Origin: Fidelibacterota bacterium | Lineage (GTDB): Bacteria > Marinisomatota > Marinisomatia > Marinisomatales > S15-B10 | Length of the DNA stretch: 46,186 nt | Reading direction: 5' to 3' | Assembly (NCBI GenBank): GCA_002715465.1 | Contig: PAYY01000002.1 | Location: forward strand, 1-46,186 | Shown: positions 1-10,071 of the stretch, piece by piece | How positions within the stretch are numbered: the stretch's first letter is position 1 | How the letters are laid out: each line of letters begins with the position of its first letter | Position numbers and translations under genes: made by a program | The notes under the pieces: model-generated | Told to the model about the DNA's origin: nothing | Seen by the model: only the letters and a program-made list of their open reading frames with translations | The model's database searches: none

Positions 1-129
1 CATGATTTTCAGGCCACTCTTTTACACCTGCTGGGCGTAGACCATGAAAATTTAATTTTTAAACATCAGGGAAGAAGATATAGGTTAACAGATGTCCATG
101 GGAAAATTGTTAAGGATATCCTTGCATGA
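1..129 (+). CDS. DUF1501 family protein, C-terminal fragment
   Basis: Frame 1 is open from the window edge to a TGA at 127-129, giving the last 42 residues of a protein that begins outside the window. The tail contains [12 protein letters not shown] and [15 protein letters not shown]. These match the conserved end of DUF1501 proteins, which are alkaline-phosphatase/sulfatase-fold secreted proteins usually encoded beside DUF1553/PSCyt cytochrome genes in Planctomycetes and other marine bacteria. The molecular function of the family is not established. The identification rests only on this short tail; the partner gene would lie to the left. Confidence 0.75.
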   Translation, partial: HDFQATLLHLLGVDHENLIFKHQGRRYRLTDVHGKIVKDILA

Positions 130-265
130 AAATTGTTGGTGGTGGATGTCAGTTTACTTGATATTTCACCTTAATATATCTAATTCTATTAATTCCCATA
201 TTTGTGAAGCTCTTAATGCTTGATCTATTTATATGAATTATTTCCAAGTTAAAGGGGAACTAGTA

Positions 266-3200
266 ATGAATCTATTGAAAAAATGTTTTTTTGCTCTCAT
301 ATCCACTCTTTTTCTATCTATGATTTTGTATGCTCAGGAAAAATCTATTTGGTCCAAAGAAAATTTTTCGGGATTAAAAATGCGGAGTATAGGTCCCGCA
401 CTTATGTCTGGGCGAATTGCTGATATTGCTATACATCCTCAAAATGATAATATATGGTATGTGGCTGTTGGGTCTGGGAATGTTTGGAAAACAATTAATT
501 CAGGGATTACTTGGCAAACAATTTTTGATGATCAAGGTTCTTACTCCACAGGTGCAATTACAATTGATCCATCTAATCCGGAAATCATTTGGTTGGGAAC
601 AGGTGAAAATGTAGGTGGTCGACATGTAGGCTATGGAGATGGGATTTATCGCTCAGAAAATGGTGGGTTGACTTGGAAAAATATGGGGCTAAAAGATTCA
701 GAACATATTTCACGAATTATTGTTCACCCTTCTAATTCTAATATTATCTGGGTAGCCTCTCAAGGACCTTTATGGTCAAAAGGAGGAGAGCGTGGAGTCT
801 TTAAAACAATTGATTCTGGGAACTCATGGAAACAAGTATTAGGCGATAAGGAATGGGTTGGTGCTACGGAAATAATAATTGATCCTAGGAATCCAGATAT
901 ACTATATGCTGCCACCTGGCAACGACATCGGACTGTAGCATCATATATTAGTGGTGGGCCAGGTACAGCAATATATGGAAGTGTAGACTCAGGTGAAACA
1001 TGGAAAAAGTTTTCTGAAGGTTTACCTACTTCTAATCTGGGTAAAATTGGATTGGCTATTTCTCCACAAAATCCCGATGTTTTATATGCTGCCATTGAAT
1101 TAGATAGGCGGAAAGGAGCTGTATACCGTTCTATTGATAGAGGCTCCACCTGGCATAAACAATCTAATACCGTGTCTAGAGCAACTGGACCACACTATTA
1201 TCAAGAACTCTATACATCACCGCACAAGTTTGACAGACTTTATCTAATGGATACGGGAATACAGATATCAGAAAATGGTGGAAAAACCTTCAAACGTTTA
1301 AAAGACAAATATAAGCATGTTGATAATCATGCCATTGCATTCCGAAATGACGATCCAAAATACCTGCTTGTAGGTACGGATGGAGGTTTATATGAAAGTT
1401 TTGATCATGCTGAGAACTGGCGTTTTTTTGAAAATATGCCTATCACTCAATTCTACAAGGTTGCTGTAGATGATGAGGAACCTTTCTATAACATCTATGG
1501 AGGTACTCAAGATAATAGCACACAAGGTGGACCTTCAAGAACCGATAATGTCCAAGGTATACAAAACTCTGATTGGACTCTAGTCCTAGGTGCCGATGGG
1601 CATCAACCCGCTACTGAACCAGGAAATTCAGATTTAATGTACGGACAAACCCAACAAGGCGGACTTCATAGAATAGATTTAATTACAGGAGAAGTAACAA
1701 GTATAGTACCCCAGCCAAAAGTTGATGAGGTATATGAAAGGTTTAACTGGGATGCACCAATTTTTATAAGTCCTCACTCACCTACCCGATTATACTTTGG
1801 ATCGCAAAGACTTTGGCGTTCAGATAACAGAGGGGATAGCTGGGAAAATATATCTAAAGACCTAACAAAAAATGAAGAACGATTCGAACTACCAATTATG
1901 GGTCGGACGCAGAGCTGGGATAATGCATGGGATGTTTCGGCCATGTCAAATTACAACACCATAACCTCTATTGCAGAATCTCCTGTTGAAGAAGGACTTA
2001 TATATATTGGCACAGATGATGGTCTTATACAAATAACAGAAAACGATGGAGGCAAATGGAATAAAATTGAATTAACATCACTTCCTGGAGCACCTAAGAA
2101 TGGTTATGTAAATGATATTAAGGCTGACCTATTTGATAAGAACACCGCATATATAGCTATTGATAACCATAAATATGGCGACTTTCAACCATACCTTTAC
2201 AAAACTACAAATAGAGGGAAAACTTGGCGTTCAATCAAAGGAAACATACCTGACAGAACACTTATTTGGCGTATTGTTCAGGATCATGTCAAGCCAGAAT
2301 TACTGTTTACAGCAACTGAGTTCGGTATATTTTTCACAACAAATGGTGGAAATAACTGGGTAAAACTATCAGGAACACCAGTAATCTCATTCCGAGATCT
2401 TGCTATTCAGCGCCGTGAAAATGATCTAGTTGGTGCATCTTTTGGAAGAAGTTTTTATATCTTTGATGATTATTCAGTATTAAGAACTGTCTCAAGAAAA
2501 CAAATGGAGGAAGAAAACATACTATTCCCTACACGAAAATCATGGTGGTATATCCCGCGTTCACATCTTGATTTCTATAGTAAAAAGGGTCAATTGGGTG
2601 CTGGACATTATGTAGCAGAAAATCCAGAATATGGTGCTGTATTTACCTATTATTTAAAAGAAGATATAAAGACACTTAAAGAAATTCGTCAGGAAAAGGA
2701 AAAAAAACTTGATGAAAAAAATAGAGATATCCCATTTCCTGGCTGGGAGGAATTGGAGATCGAAAAACAGCAGGATAAAATAAAAGTGTGGATTTCTATT
2801 GAAGACTCCCAAGGTAACACTGTTCGAAGAGTTTTTGCGCCCACTAAAAAAGGCTTTCATAGAGTAGCATGGGATTTTCGATATCCCTCTCCTTACGCTA
2901 TTAAAGTAGATACAGAAAGTAAGGGAAATCTTCCCCCAGAACCTTCTAGTGGACTCCTTGCACCTCCAGGTACATATTCAGCAACTTTATATAGACAAAT
3001 CGATGGTAAGATTTCTAAATTGGCTGGACCCGATAATTTTGATGTAGTCCAACTCAGGCAAGGTGCGTTAAAAGGAGCTAAATTATCAGACGTAGCTGCT
3101 TTTTGGAGAAAATATGAGGATGTAGTACGATCAGTAAGTGCTTTGAATCTGACTCTATCAAGATCTATAAGTAAAGTTGATGCAATGAAACTAGCACTCG

Positions 3201-3547
3201 CGAACTCAACAGCTAAATCTGGACAACTTGATCATCGTTTACATGAACTTCAATCTGAACTAATGTCACTTGATGTAAATCTAAATGGATATAGGTCTAA
3301 ACGTGAGCCTGGAGAAAAACGGAATCCTACAATTAGTTCTTACCTCTCTTCAGTAGGAAGGAGTATTCAGAGATCGACATATGGTCCAACTGAAACCAAT
3401 AAAAAGAGCCTTGAAATTGTGGTGACTTTACTAGAGGATTCTTATTTTAAAGTTGAGTCAGCTGAACAAAAGATTTCACGACTTGCAGAAGACTTATTGC
3501 AAGCTGGATCACCTTGGATTGAAGGAGAACCTTTACCTAAATATTAA
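266..3547 (+). CDS. Secreted BNR/VPS10-like beta-propeller protein
   Basis: This is a large secreted protein of 1093 residues. I chose ATG 266 over the upstream ATG 233 because AGGGGA at 253-258 sits at ribosome-binding distance and the product then begins with a clean signal peptide (MNLLKKCFFALISTLFLSM, cut near YAQ). About ten Asp-box repeats of the form S/T-x-D/N-x-G-x-[TS]-W are visible, for example TINSGITW, SENGGLTW, TIDSGNSW, SVDSGETW, SDNRGDSW, TTNRGKTW and TTNGGNNW, giving two stacked BNR/sortilin-type propellers over roughly residues 35-750. The C-terminal third is mixed beta then helical. Family members are often labelled glycosyl hydrolase, but no sialidase active site (Arg triad, FRIP) is visible, so a binding or scaffold role is equally likely. 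Confidence 0.85.
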   Translation: MNLLKKCFFALISTLFLSMILYAQEKSIWSKENFSGLKMRSIGPALMSGRIADIAIHPQNDNIWYVAVGSGNVWKTINSGITWQTIFDDQGSYSTGAITIDPSNPEIIWLGTGENVGGRHVGYGDGIYRSENGGLTWKNMGLKDSEHISRIIVHPSNSNIIWVASQGPLWSKGGERGVFKTIDSGNSWKQVLGDKEWVGATEIIIDPRNPDILYAATWQRHRTVASYISGGPGTAIYGSVDSGETWKKFSEGLPTSNLGKIGLAISPQNPDVLYAAIELDRRKGAVYRSIDRGSTWHKQSNTVSRATGPHYYQELYTSPHKFDRLYLMDTGIQISENGGKTFKRLKDKYKHVDNHAIAFRNDDPKYLLVGTDGGLYESFDHAENWRFFENMPITQFYKVAVDDEEPFYNIYGGTQDNSTQGGPSRTDNVQGIQNSDWTLVLGADGHQPATEPGNSDLMYGQTQQGGLHRIDLITGEVTSIVPQPKVDEVYERFNWDAPIFISPHSPTRLYFGSQRLWRSDNRGDSWENISKDLTKNEERFELPIMGRTQSWDNAWDVSAMSNYNTITSIAESPVEEGLIYIGTDDGLIQITENDGGKWNKIELTSLPGAPKNGYVNDIKADLFDKNTAYIAIDNHKYGDFQPYLYKTTNRGKTWRSIKGNIPDRTLIWRIVQDHVKPELLFTATEFGIFFTTNGGNNWVKLSGTPVISFRDLAIQRRENDLVGASFGRSFYIFDDYSVLRTVSRKQMEEENILFPTRKSWWYIPRSHLDFYSKKGQLGAGHYVAENPEYGAVFTYYLKEDIKTLKEIRQEKEKKLDEKNRDIPFPGWEELEIEKQQDKIKVWISIEDSQGNTVRRVFAPTKKGFHRVAWDFRYPSPYAIKVDTESKGNLPPEPSSGLLAPPGTYSATLYRQIDGKISKLAGPDNFDVVQLRQGALKGAKLSDVAAFWRKYEDVVRSVSALNLTLSRSISKVDAMKLALANSTAKSGQLDHRLHELQSELMSLDVNLNGYRSKREPGEKRNPTISSYLSSVGRSIQRSTYGPTETNKKSLEIVVTLLEDSYFKVESAEQKISRLAEDLLQAGSPWIEGEPLPKY

Positions 3548-3592
3548 TATTTCATAGTTTAGACATATTTAATTTTTCCAATACAATAAAGA

Positions 3593-3778
3593 ATGAATAC
3601 AGGATTATATATACTTTTTTTCTTCTTGGGTTTCCTATCAGGAGGATTGTTTGTCTTCGCATACAGTCTTAAAACCATAAATCAAATACACCGCGATTAC
3701 CGTGAGGGCCGTTACGAATTGGAGAATACAGAAGAAGAAATAAAAGAAAACCAGGAAATTCCTTCTAAAAAAGATTAG
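3593..3778 (+). CDS. Small single-pass membrane protein, unknown function
   Basis: A 61-residue protein lies 45 bases after the BNR gene on the same strand. Residues 4-25 (GLYILFFFLGFLSGGLFVFA) form one hydrophobic segment with small-residue packing (GFLSGG). A charged, Glu/Lys-rich tail follows and probably faces the cytoplasm. I recognise no family. It could be co-transcribed with the BNR gene. The start is the first ATG after an A-rich stretch with only a weak AAAGA ribosome-binding sequence. Confidence 0.55.
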   Translation: MNTGLYILFFFLGFLSGGLFVFAYSLKTINQIHRDYREGRYELENTEEEIKENQEIPSKKD

Positions 3779-3785
3779 ATAAAAT

Positions 3786-5225
3786 TTATTTTACAGGTAC
3801 TATCCTATATAATGTCCCCGGATCTTCAGTAGCAACATAAATGTAGCCATCTGGACCTTGCTTTACATTGCGTACTCTGCCAATATTTTCTAACAACGTA
3901 GACTCAGAAACCACTTTCTGCCCATCAATCCGGCATAGATTCAGATACTCAAATCTGAGTGAACCTACTAGAAGACTTCCTTCCCATCCGGGATAATGTT
4001 TACTAGTAATAAAGGTCATCCCTGAAGGACCTATAGAAGGTGTCCAATAATGTACAGGATCAATCATACCTTCCTGTTCTGTAAGAGTAGTAAATACTGT
4101 TCCATTATAATTAATTCCAAAAGACACGACTGGCCATCCATAGTTTTTACTTCTTTCTACAATATTTATTTCATCTCCACCACGTGGACCATGCTCATGT
4201 GACCAAATAACTCCTGTCTCAGGATGAATGATAAGTCCTTGAGGATTGCGGTGCCCAAAGGAATAAATGCTTTTTATAGCTTCAGTATTGTCTACAAAAG
4301 GATTGTCAGAAGGTATTGAACCATCATCATTTATCCTGTGTACTTTCCCAGGATATAAACTAAGATCTTGAGGATTAGTGTCTCTTGATCCTCTATCTCC
4401 AACTGTCAGAAAAATATAACCTTCTTTATCAAATTCAATTCGAGAACCATAGTGTAATTCCCTGTCAGCATAAGGAAGGGCCTCAAAAATAAGCTTTTCT
4501 TTTCTGAGCTTATTTTTTTTCAATTTATACCTTTTCAATGATGTGGAGCTTAAAGTTTTCCCATCTTCTACTTTGATACTGGAATATGAAATGTAGACTA
4601 ACCTATTTTTTTTGAATTTTGGGTGCAATTCTATATCAAGAAGTCCTCCTTGGCCTTCTGAATGAGCTAAAGGACCTCCAGTTATTTCATATTTTCTACC
4701 ATCTTCTTTAACTCGGAATATTTTCCCACCTCTATCGGTAATTAGTATATCTCCCTTAGGTAGGAATGCCATACCCCAAGGTATACCTAACTCTGAACCT
4801 ATTTCTTTTAATGTATAATTGAACTGTTCAGCCTGAAAAATTTCATTTGGGGAAAATTTCTTCTGGAAATCATAAATTTTGTCTCTCTTAATCCCTTTTA
4901 GTATAAAGCTTACAAGTTCATTTATCTGAGATTCTTTAAGCATAGTTCCAAATGCTGGCATTGCGGCATCTGATCCACCCCTTCCTGAATGAATGGATTC
5001 AAAAATTTGCGAAGAAGAATTTCCATATTTCCATTTTCTGTCAACAAAAGTTTGCATTGTAGAACCATGACAGCTCGCACAATAGTCTGTATAAATTTCA
5101 CTCGAACGAACAACCGCTAAATCTGTTTTAGATAAATGATGGTCATTAGCTGAATTCTTTCCATTTAAAAAGCTTGATCCTATCATTATGGAAATAAGCA
5201 AAAAGCTATTTTGTAATCTGACCAT
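3786..5225 (-). CDS. Cytochrome c-PQQ sugar dehydrogenase fusion
   Basis: This is a 479-residue exported quinoprotein. After a signal peptide (about residues 1-22), residues 40-112 form a cytochrome c domain with heme site C49-A-S-C52-H53 and likely axial M89 in AAMPAFG. Residues 138-479 are a glucose/sorbosone (aldose sugar) dehydrogenase six-bladed propeller with family motifs IPWGMAFLPKG, GQGGLLDIELHP and FGHRNPQGL. Enzymes of this type oxidise aldoses to lactones in the periplasm using PQQ; the fused heme would take the electrons. A GGAGGG ribosome-binding site precedes ATG 5225. The gene follows the CotH gene by 24 bases and is probably the last gene of the run that begins with the aldose epimerase. 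Confidence 0.9.
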   Translation of the reverse strand: MVRLQNSFLLISIMIGSSFLNGKNSANDHHLSKTDLAVVRSSEIYTDYCASCHGSTMQTFVDRKWKYGNSSSQIFESIHSGRGGSDAAMPAFGTMLKESQINELVSFILKGIKRDKIYDFQKKFSPNEIFQAEQFNYTLKEIGSELGIPWGMAFLPKGDILITDRGGKIFRVKEDGRKYEITGGPLAHSEGQGGLLDIELHPKFKKNRLVYISYSSIKVEDGKTLSSTSLKRYKLKKNKLRKEKLIFEALPYADRELHYGSRIEFDKEGYIFLTVGDRGSRDTNPQDLSLYPGKVHRINDDGSIPSDNPFVDNTEAIKSIYSFGHRNPQGLIIHPETGVIWSHEHGPRGGDEINIVERSKNYGWPVVSFGINYNGTVFTTLTEQEGMIDPVHYWTPSIGPSGMTFITSKHYPGWEGSLLVGSLRFEYLNLCRIDGQKVVSESTLLENIGRVRNVKQGPDGYIYVATEDPGTLYRIVPVK

Positions 5226-5249
5226 TTTCCCTCCAGCCTAATATTTGAT

Positions 5250-8200
5250 TTAAAATTTTACCATTTTTACAGTATCTAATATTTCTGAATTTAAAAGTAA
5301 TACTCCAATATAAACACCGTTAGAAGATTGTCTCCCTCGATTATTATAACCATTCCATACTGCTTCATAAACGCCTGATGCTCTATTTCCTTTAGCTACA
5401 CTTGTAATATGCTGCCCAAGAATATTATAAATCTTAATTTCGACCTTACCATCTTTTGAGGTAAAAAACTGAAACCTTGTAGAGCCTAAAAAAGGATTGG
5501 GATAAACCATAATTTTTGATTCATTCAAGGTATCTATGAGTGCTAAAGTTGGAGTGTCTATATATTGAAACTGAGAATTTTTTTCCCCTGGTGTCCCATA
5601 TCCAGTGGAAAGATACCAGTTTTCGCCAAGGGAATTATCCAGACTAGAGTTAATTAATTCTATTGTCTGCCCAGAATCATCTGTCTTTACTGGCCAAGGA
5701 TCAACAATCCTATAAAAAACTTCATCAACTATTTCACCATTTTCGTTTTTCAAGATTAAGCTGTCTCCTGCAGCATTTAAACCAAAATTAAGATCACTAA
5801 CCAATGGAATATCAGAACCAAAGACTGATTTAAATTCATTTGCTTCTCTACAAATAATAAGATATCCGCCACTCTCAATTTGAGTATTTTTAGGAAAATA
5901 AAATTGTTCATCTTGGCCATCAGATATAACCCAATTTTCTAAATTGATTTTACCTGAAGTACTATTGTATAGTTCAAACCAGTCACCTGGATCTGCAACA
6001 TTAAACGAACTATAATTAATTTCATTAATACTGATGCTACCAGTTGTTGAATCCGGGACAAAAATTGCTTTAATATCCATTCCCTTAGTAGGAAGGACTG
6101 TCATTACTTCACTTATTGAACCACTACCACCTTGCCAATGTGAAAAAGTAAAACCTGGTTTAGGAAGAGGGACTAATTTCACAGGAATTTCACTAAAATA
6201 TTTTCCATCCCAATCATCTTCTTCAATTAAAATTGAATTAAGTTTGACCTGACCTGCATTTGAAGGTATAACGCCTATATTTATAGCTACCTCTTTAGAA
6301 AACTCAAAATATTGACTTAAATGCCTTAAAACTGATTCAGGCCTATTCTTCAGAAATATTTTTAACTTATTAAGCTCCCAGTCGTAACAATAAGGTCCAG
6401 GGCAACCATATCCATCATCTTCTTTCCATTTATTCAAGTGTCTATCTAAAACTGGTTCAATATCGTTATATAGACCTTCGACAACTCTAGTAGTATTTGA
6501 AGAAGAAAGTTTTGTATTAAGTAGATCAAGGTATCTATTCAAAAAATGATCCCTAAACTTTTCATTTTCCAAAAGCTTTCTAAAAATAAAGGTGGACCAC
6601 GCAGGATTGGGCCACGCATTACCACCGGCTTCAGTTGTATTTGTAGCATGAAGAATATGGTTTACATAATAACCTTTAGTACCATCGGCCCACCAATCAT
6701 CCCATAGACCATATCCTGTGTCAGTATCATATAATATCCATCGCCATTTCCCCTCACCATTTCTAGAGCGCCAGAACTTATTATTATTTGCTGGCCAATC
6801 AATATTCCCTACAAAGGTTTCCATTACTTGATAATCAATGAAATTATTGATATCAATCAAGGAATTAATTTGATTGTAATTTTCCGCTAAGCTTAAATCA
6901 TTATTTTCTAAAAAGTTGATAAGTTCAAAATAATGTTCTAGATCACCATGTATGATTTTTGGTACAGGAACTTCTTTGTATTCGAGCATATCAAGTTCTT
7001 CTTCAGGAACAAAATGGTGATGTTCAATAAAATGTTCACTTACCTTTTCTCGAATATTGTGAATACCCCAATACTCGCCATTAAGATAAACAACTGATGG
7101 ACGATATGCCTGAAAATCAAGGTTTTTATTATCCTTAACTAGGGAATAAGTAATTGCATCGCGTATCATAGTTGACCACCAATCATTTCCACTATTCCGA
7201 AGTATAAAGGATTCAAATTCCATGAGAGGTATCTCTGGGAAAAGTTTATAATTCAATTCTCCAACATCATATTTGCTTCGGAAAAGAATTGCCAACGACT
7301 TTTGTGGAAACCCTGTAGACCCAGAACCAAAGATTTCAGCTCCAGCTCTATGATTGAAAGCAAGTTTTCCATCAGTTTCGAACATTTCAATATTTATTGG
7401 AACCTCAATATCAACGACACTTTCACCTACCCATTGAATTTCTTCATATATCCCATTTTCTCCCCAAAGATTATCTGGATCTGTAGAAATAGAAAAAATG
7501 GGAAGGTCATGGTCTTTCAAATCGTTAATGAAATAAGTTCTTGTAGTAGTCTTACTTTTTTGCATTGATATAGTATCAAAAACAGCCGCTCTTAAAATTG
7601 TTGTTTTTACAAATGTTAAAGGATTTAAATAAATTTGTGCTGTTGAATCAGGGTCACTACCATTTAGAGTAAAACGAACTTCACCATTTTCAAATTCTGT
7701 AGAAATATTAACCTCTACCTGATTAGGATAAAAACCCGCTATTTTGTCAATTTTTGGAAAAGGAACTGTTACAATAATTTTTGATCCATCTGAAGTATTT
7801 GAAGTACCCGGTGTTGGTCTCTTAAAAAAGAACCATTCCTGTGATCCATCTGGTTTTCTTCCTCTAGAATAATCTGGAGGGATCTTCCCCGAAAAAATTG
7901 AGTCTATTAGTACTCCTGAAGGACTCGACAGAAGTAATGGCTCACCAGCTGATTTAATTTTGAAATTAGTGTGAGGATTGTCTTCACTTAGACTTTTATC
8001 TTTCCCAGAAGCAAAAACTAATAATACGCCCTTTCCTGGAATCTCAATTTTCCCAAATTTCCAACGATTTGGAGTGTCTGGATTGTCAGATAAACTATAT
8101 CCTTCTAAATTAACAGAATTGGTGTCATCATTATAAATTTCTAACCAATCAGAAAAGTCTCCATCGCTATCAGATATGGTAGTATCATTCTTGGACATGA

Positions 8201-8297
8201 CTTCATTGATAAATAGGCCCTGAGAAAATATAATTCTACTAAATAGGAAAAAAATCAGCACTAGGTACAAACTTTTCTTTAACCTGAATTCTTTCAT
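5250..8297 (-). CDS. CotH-family surface protein with lamin-tail and FlgD/T9SS-like domains
   Basis: A 1015-residue exported protein. Domains in order: signal peptide (1-26), lamin-tail domain (about 27-165, INEVMSKNDTTISDSDGDFSDWLEIYN region), chitobiase/hexosaminidase C-terminal domain (about 185-250, TLNGSDPDS), CotH domain (about 260-670, with IRDAITYSLV, GEYWGIHNIREK and DTDTGYG), a short beta repeat with FSHWQGG, a second lamin-tail domain (about 765-880), and a C-terminal FlgD-like/T9SS-type domain beginning YPNPFLGSTRF and ending MVKF. CotH proteins are protein kinase-like in Bacillus spore coats and often occur with polysaccharide genes in marine bacteria. The C-terminal module suggests surface export. 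A GAAAGAAT stretch lies near the start, without a strong ribosome-binding site. Confidence 0.88.
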   Translation of the reverse strand: MKEFRLKKSLYLVLIFFLFSRIIFSQGLFINEVMSKNDTTISDSDGDFSDWLEIYNDDTNSVNLEGYSLSDNPDTPNRWKFGKIEIPGKGVLLVFASGKDKSLSEDNPHTNFKIKSAGEPLLLSSPSGVLIDSIFSGKIPPDYSRGRKPDGSQEWFFFKRPTPGTSNTSDGSKIIVTVPFPKIDKIAGFYPNQVEVNISTEFENGEVRFTLNGSDPDSTAQIYLNPLTFVKTTILRAAVFDTISMQKSKTTTRTYFINDLKDHDLPIFSISTDPDNLWGENGIYEEIQWVGESVVDIEVPINIEMFETDGKLAFNHRAGAEIFGSGSTGFPQKSLAILFRSKYDVGELNYKLFPEIPLMEFESFILRNSGNDWWSTMIRDAITYSLVKDNKNLDFQAYRPSVVYLNGEYWGIHNIREKVSEHFIEHHHFVPEEELDMLEYKEVPVPKIIHGDLEHYFELINFLENNDLSLAENYNQINSLIDINNFIDYQVMETFVGNIDWPANNNKFWRSRNGEGKWRWILYDTDTGYGLWDDWWADGTKGYYVNHILHATNTTEAGGNAWPNPAWSTFIFRKLLENEKFRDHFLNRYLDLLNTKLSSSNTTRVVEGLYNDIEPVLDRHLNKWKEDDGYGCPGPYCYDWELNKLKIFLKNRPESVLRHLSQYFEFSKEVAINIGVIPSNAGQVKLNSILIEEDDWDGKYFSEIPVKLVPLPKPGFTFSHWQGGSGSISEVMTVLPTKGMDIKAIFVPDSTTGSISINEINYSSFNVADPGDWFELYNSTSGKINLENWVISDGQDEQFYFPKNTQIESGGYLIICREANEFKSVFGSDIPLVSDLNFGLNAAGDSLILKNENGEIVDEVFYRIVDPWPVKTDDSGQTIELINSSLDNSLGENWYLSTGYGTPGEKNSQFQYIDTPTLALIDTLNESKIMVYPNPFLGSTRFQFFTSKDGKVEIKIYNILGQHITSVAKGNRASGVYEAVWNGYNNRGRQSSNGVYIGVLLLNSEILDTVKMVKF

Positions 8298-8475
8298 TCT
8301 AAATAATAATTAGTTAGTAATTAAAATTAACTTTTATATATAAATAGACTCTTTTAGAAGAATAATCTCATTCAAAAATTTTATGATATTGTGAGCCTCT
8401 ATTCAATGTTGCAATCAAAACAGAAAATATTCCTTGAATATTAAACAGGGTTAATTGGAAAACCTTTAATTCTAT
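8298..8475. other. Intergenic gap between sulfatase and CotH genes
   Basis: This 178-base AT-rich gap lies within an otherwise tightly packed minus-strand run. I see no hairpin with a T-tract and no clear -35/-10 pair. It may hold a promoter for the CotH-PQQ pair, but nothing in the sequence proves it. Confidence 0.3.
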
Positions 8476-10059
8476 TTAATCATCTAATGGATGAGAATAT
8501 TTTTTAGTTAATTCAAATAACTCAGGAAAAGACTCATCTGAATCATCGTAGAATTCTTTTAGCTCGAAAAGCTCTTTCCTTAAACGCTCTTGAATTAATG
8601 TGAATTGCGGTTTGCCGTAAATATTATTTAATTCATTTGGATCATTATTAAGGTCATACATCTCCCAATATGGCTCACCATCTTTAATTACATTTCCTTC
8701 AAAATTCCAATGTCCTGTTGGATAAAATTCGTTATGAGAATAACCCAAACTTTTACTGTAAAAATAGATAAGTTTATAATCCTTTGTCCTTATTCCATAG
8801 TGACCAGGTATGTTAAAATGAGCCCCATGCATCCAGTATCTGTAATACATGGATTGACGCCAAGTTTCAGGAGTATTACCTTCCACAATATCACGAAGGC
8901 TCTCACCTTGAATATCATCAGGAATTGGTACATTACCATAATCAAGGAAAGTGCTCGCAAAATCTATATTTGTGACTATATCATCGTTGATCGAACCTGA
9001 CTTAACGACCTTAGGGTATCGTATTAACAGAGGAATCTGTAAAGATTCTTCATACATAAAACGTTTATCGTACATACCATGTTCTCCTAGATAAAAACCC
9101 TGATCTGAAGTATAGACTACAATGGTATTGTCAGTTAAGTTGTTTTCATCAAGATAATTAAGAACTCTTCCAACATTTTCGTCTATAGAAGCAACACATC
9201 TAAGATATTTTTTAATATAGGATTGGTATTGAGCAGCCTTACGTGCTTGACCCAATAAGTGACCTGTTTCACTTTCGTAAAAGGTATGATTCTCTCCAAT
9301 TTTTTGGGTCTGGAGTTTTATACCATAACCTCGCGTATTATAGTCATCAAAAAGAGTCTCTGGTTCTGGAACATCAATATCTGCCAATAAATTGTTGTAC
9401 TTTTCACTATGCTCCCATTCATCGTGTGGAGCTTTATAATGTAACAATAGACTAAAAGGTTTATCTTTAGGACGATTGTCTAAAAATTCCAGCGCAAAGT
9501 CAGTATTAATATCAGTAACATACCCTTTATACTCTACTCCTATACCAGCCTTAGGATCTCTGGACCAACCTCTACCCATTTCACAATATATAGGATCGTG
9601 ATATAATCCTTGACCTATCATCACCTTCCAATAATCAAAACCTGTAGGTTCCGTGTGAAGATGCCATTTACCTATCATGCCTGTATAATAACCTTGAGAC
9701 CTTAATAGTTTTGGGAAAGTAACTTGTTCATCTGAAATTTTTTCAACTAATGTATATACTCCATTCTTGTGACTATGCTTTCCAGTGAGGATTGATGCTC
9801 GACTTGGTGTACATATTGAATTGGTACAGAAAGCATTATCAAAACGCATTCCTTCATCGGCCAAACGATCCAGGTTTGGTGTTTTAAAAACCTCTGAAAG
9901 GAAATCATTATAAGCACTTACTGCGGGAACAGCATGATCATCTGACATAATAAATATAATATTAGGCCTAGAGTCCGTTGTAGTTTTAGGTGAGCTACAA
10001 GTAAAAGTCAGTGATGCAAAAAAGAGTGTTAAGAAAAGTTTTATTTGCAATTTATTCAT
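8476..10059 (-). CDS. S1-family sulfatase, lipoprotein
   Basis: This 527-residue sulfatase probably removes sulfate esters from a glycan at the periplasmic or outer surface. The N-terminus is a lipoprotein signal with the lipid cysteine at C21 (LTFTC-SS). The alkaline-phosphatase fold starts with PNIIFIMSDDH, whose aspartates are metal ligands. The sulfatase signature is C83-T-P-S-R87, in which the cysteine must be converted to formylglycine. The TGMIGKWHLH and YTSDQGFYLGEHG motifs complete the site. Length is normal for the family. The C-terminus carries the family's usual EPYWEMYDLNNDPNE segment. It begins 12 bases after the GH2 stop, with a GAGG ribosome-binding site, so the two are surely co-transcribed. 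Subfamily and glycan cannot be assigned by eye. Confidence 0.95.
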   Translation of the reverse strand: MNKLQIKLFLTLFFASLTFTCSSPKTTTDSRPNIIFIMSDDHAVPAVSAYNDFLSEVFKTPNLDRLADEGMRFDNAFCTNSICTPSRASILTGKHSHKNGVYTLVEKISDEQVTFPKLLRSQGYYTGMIGKWHLHTEPTGFDYWKVMIGQGLYHDPIYCEMGRGWSRDPKAGIGVEYKGYVTDINTDFALEFLDNRPKDKPFSLLLHYKAPHDEWEHSEKYNNLLADIDVPEPETLFDDYNTRGYGIKLQTQKIGENHTFYESETGHLLGQARKAAQYQSYIKKYLRCVASIDENVGRVLNYLDENNLTDNTIVVYTSDQGFYLGEHGMYDKRFMYEESLQIPLLIRYPKVVKSGSINDDIVTNIDFASTFLDYGNVPIPDDIQGESLRDIVEGNTPETWRQSMYYRYWMHGAHFNIPGHYGIRTKDYKLIYFYSKSLGYSHNEFYPTGHWNFEGNVIKDGEPYWEMYDLNNDPNELNNIYGKPQFTLIQERLRKELFELKEFYDDSDESFPELFELTKKYSHPLDD

Positions 10060-10071
10060 TTAATTGAATCC

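Noticed and set aside
233..265. Longer start for the BNR protein at ATG 233
   Set aside because: It adds eleven polar residues before the signal peptide and lacks the AGGGGA ribosome-binding site seen before ATG 266.
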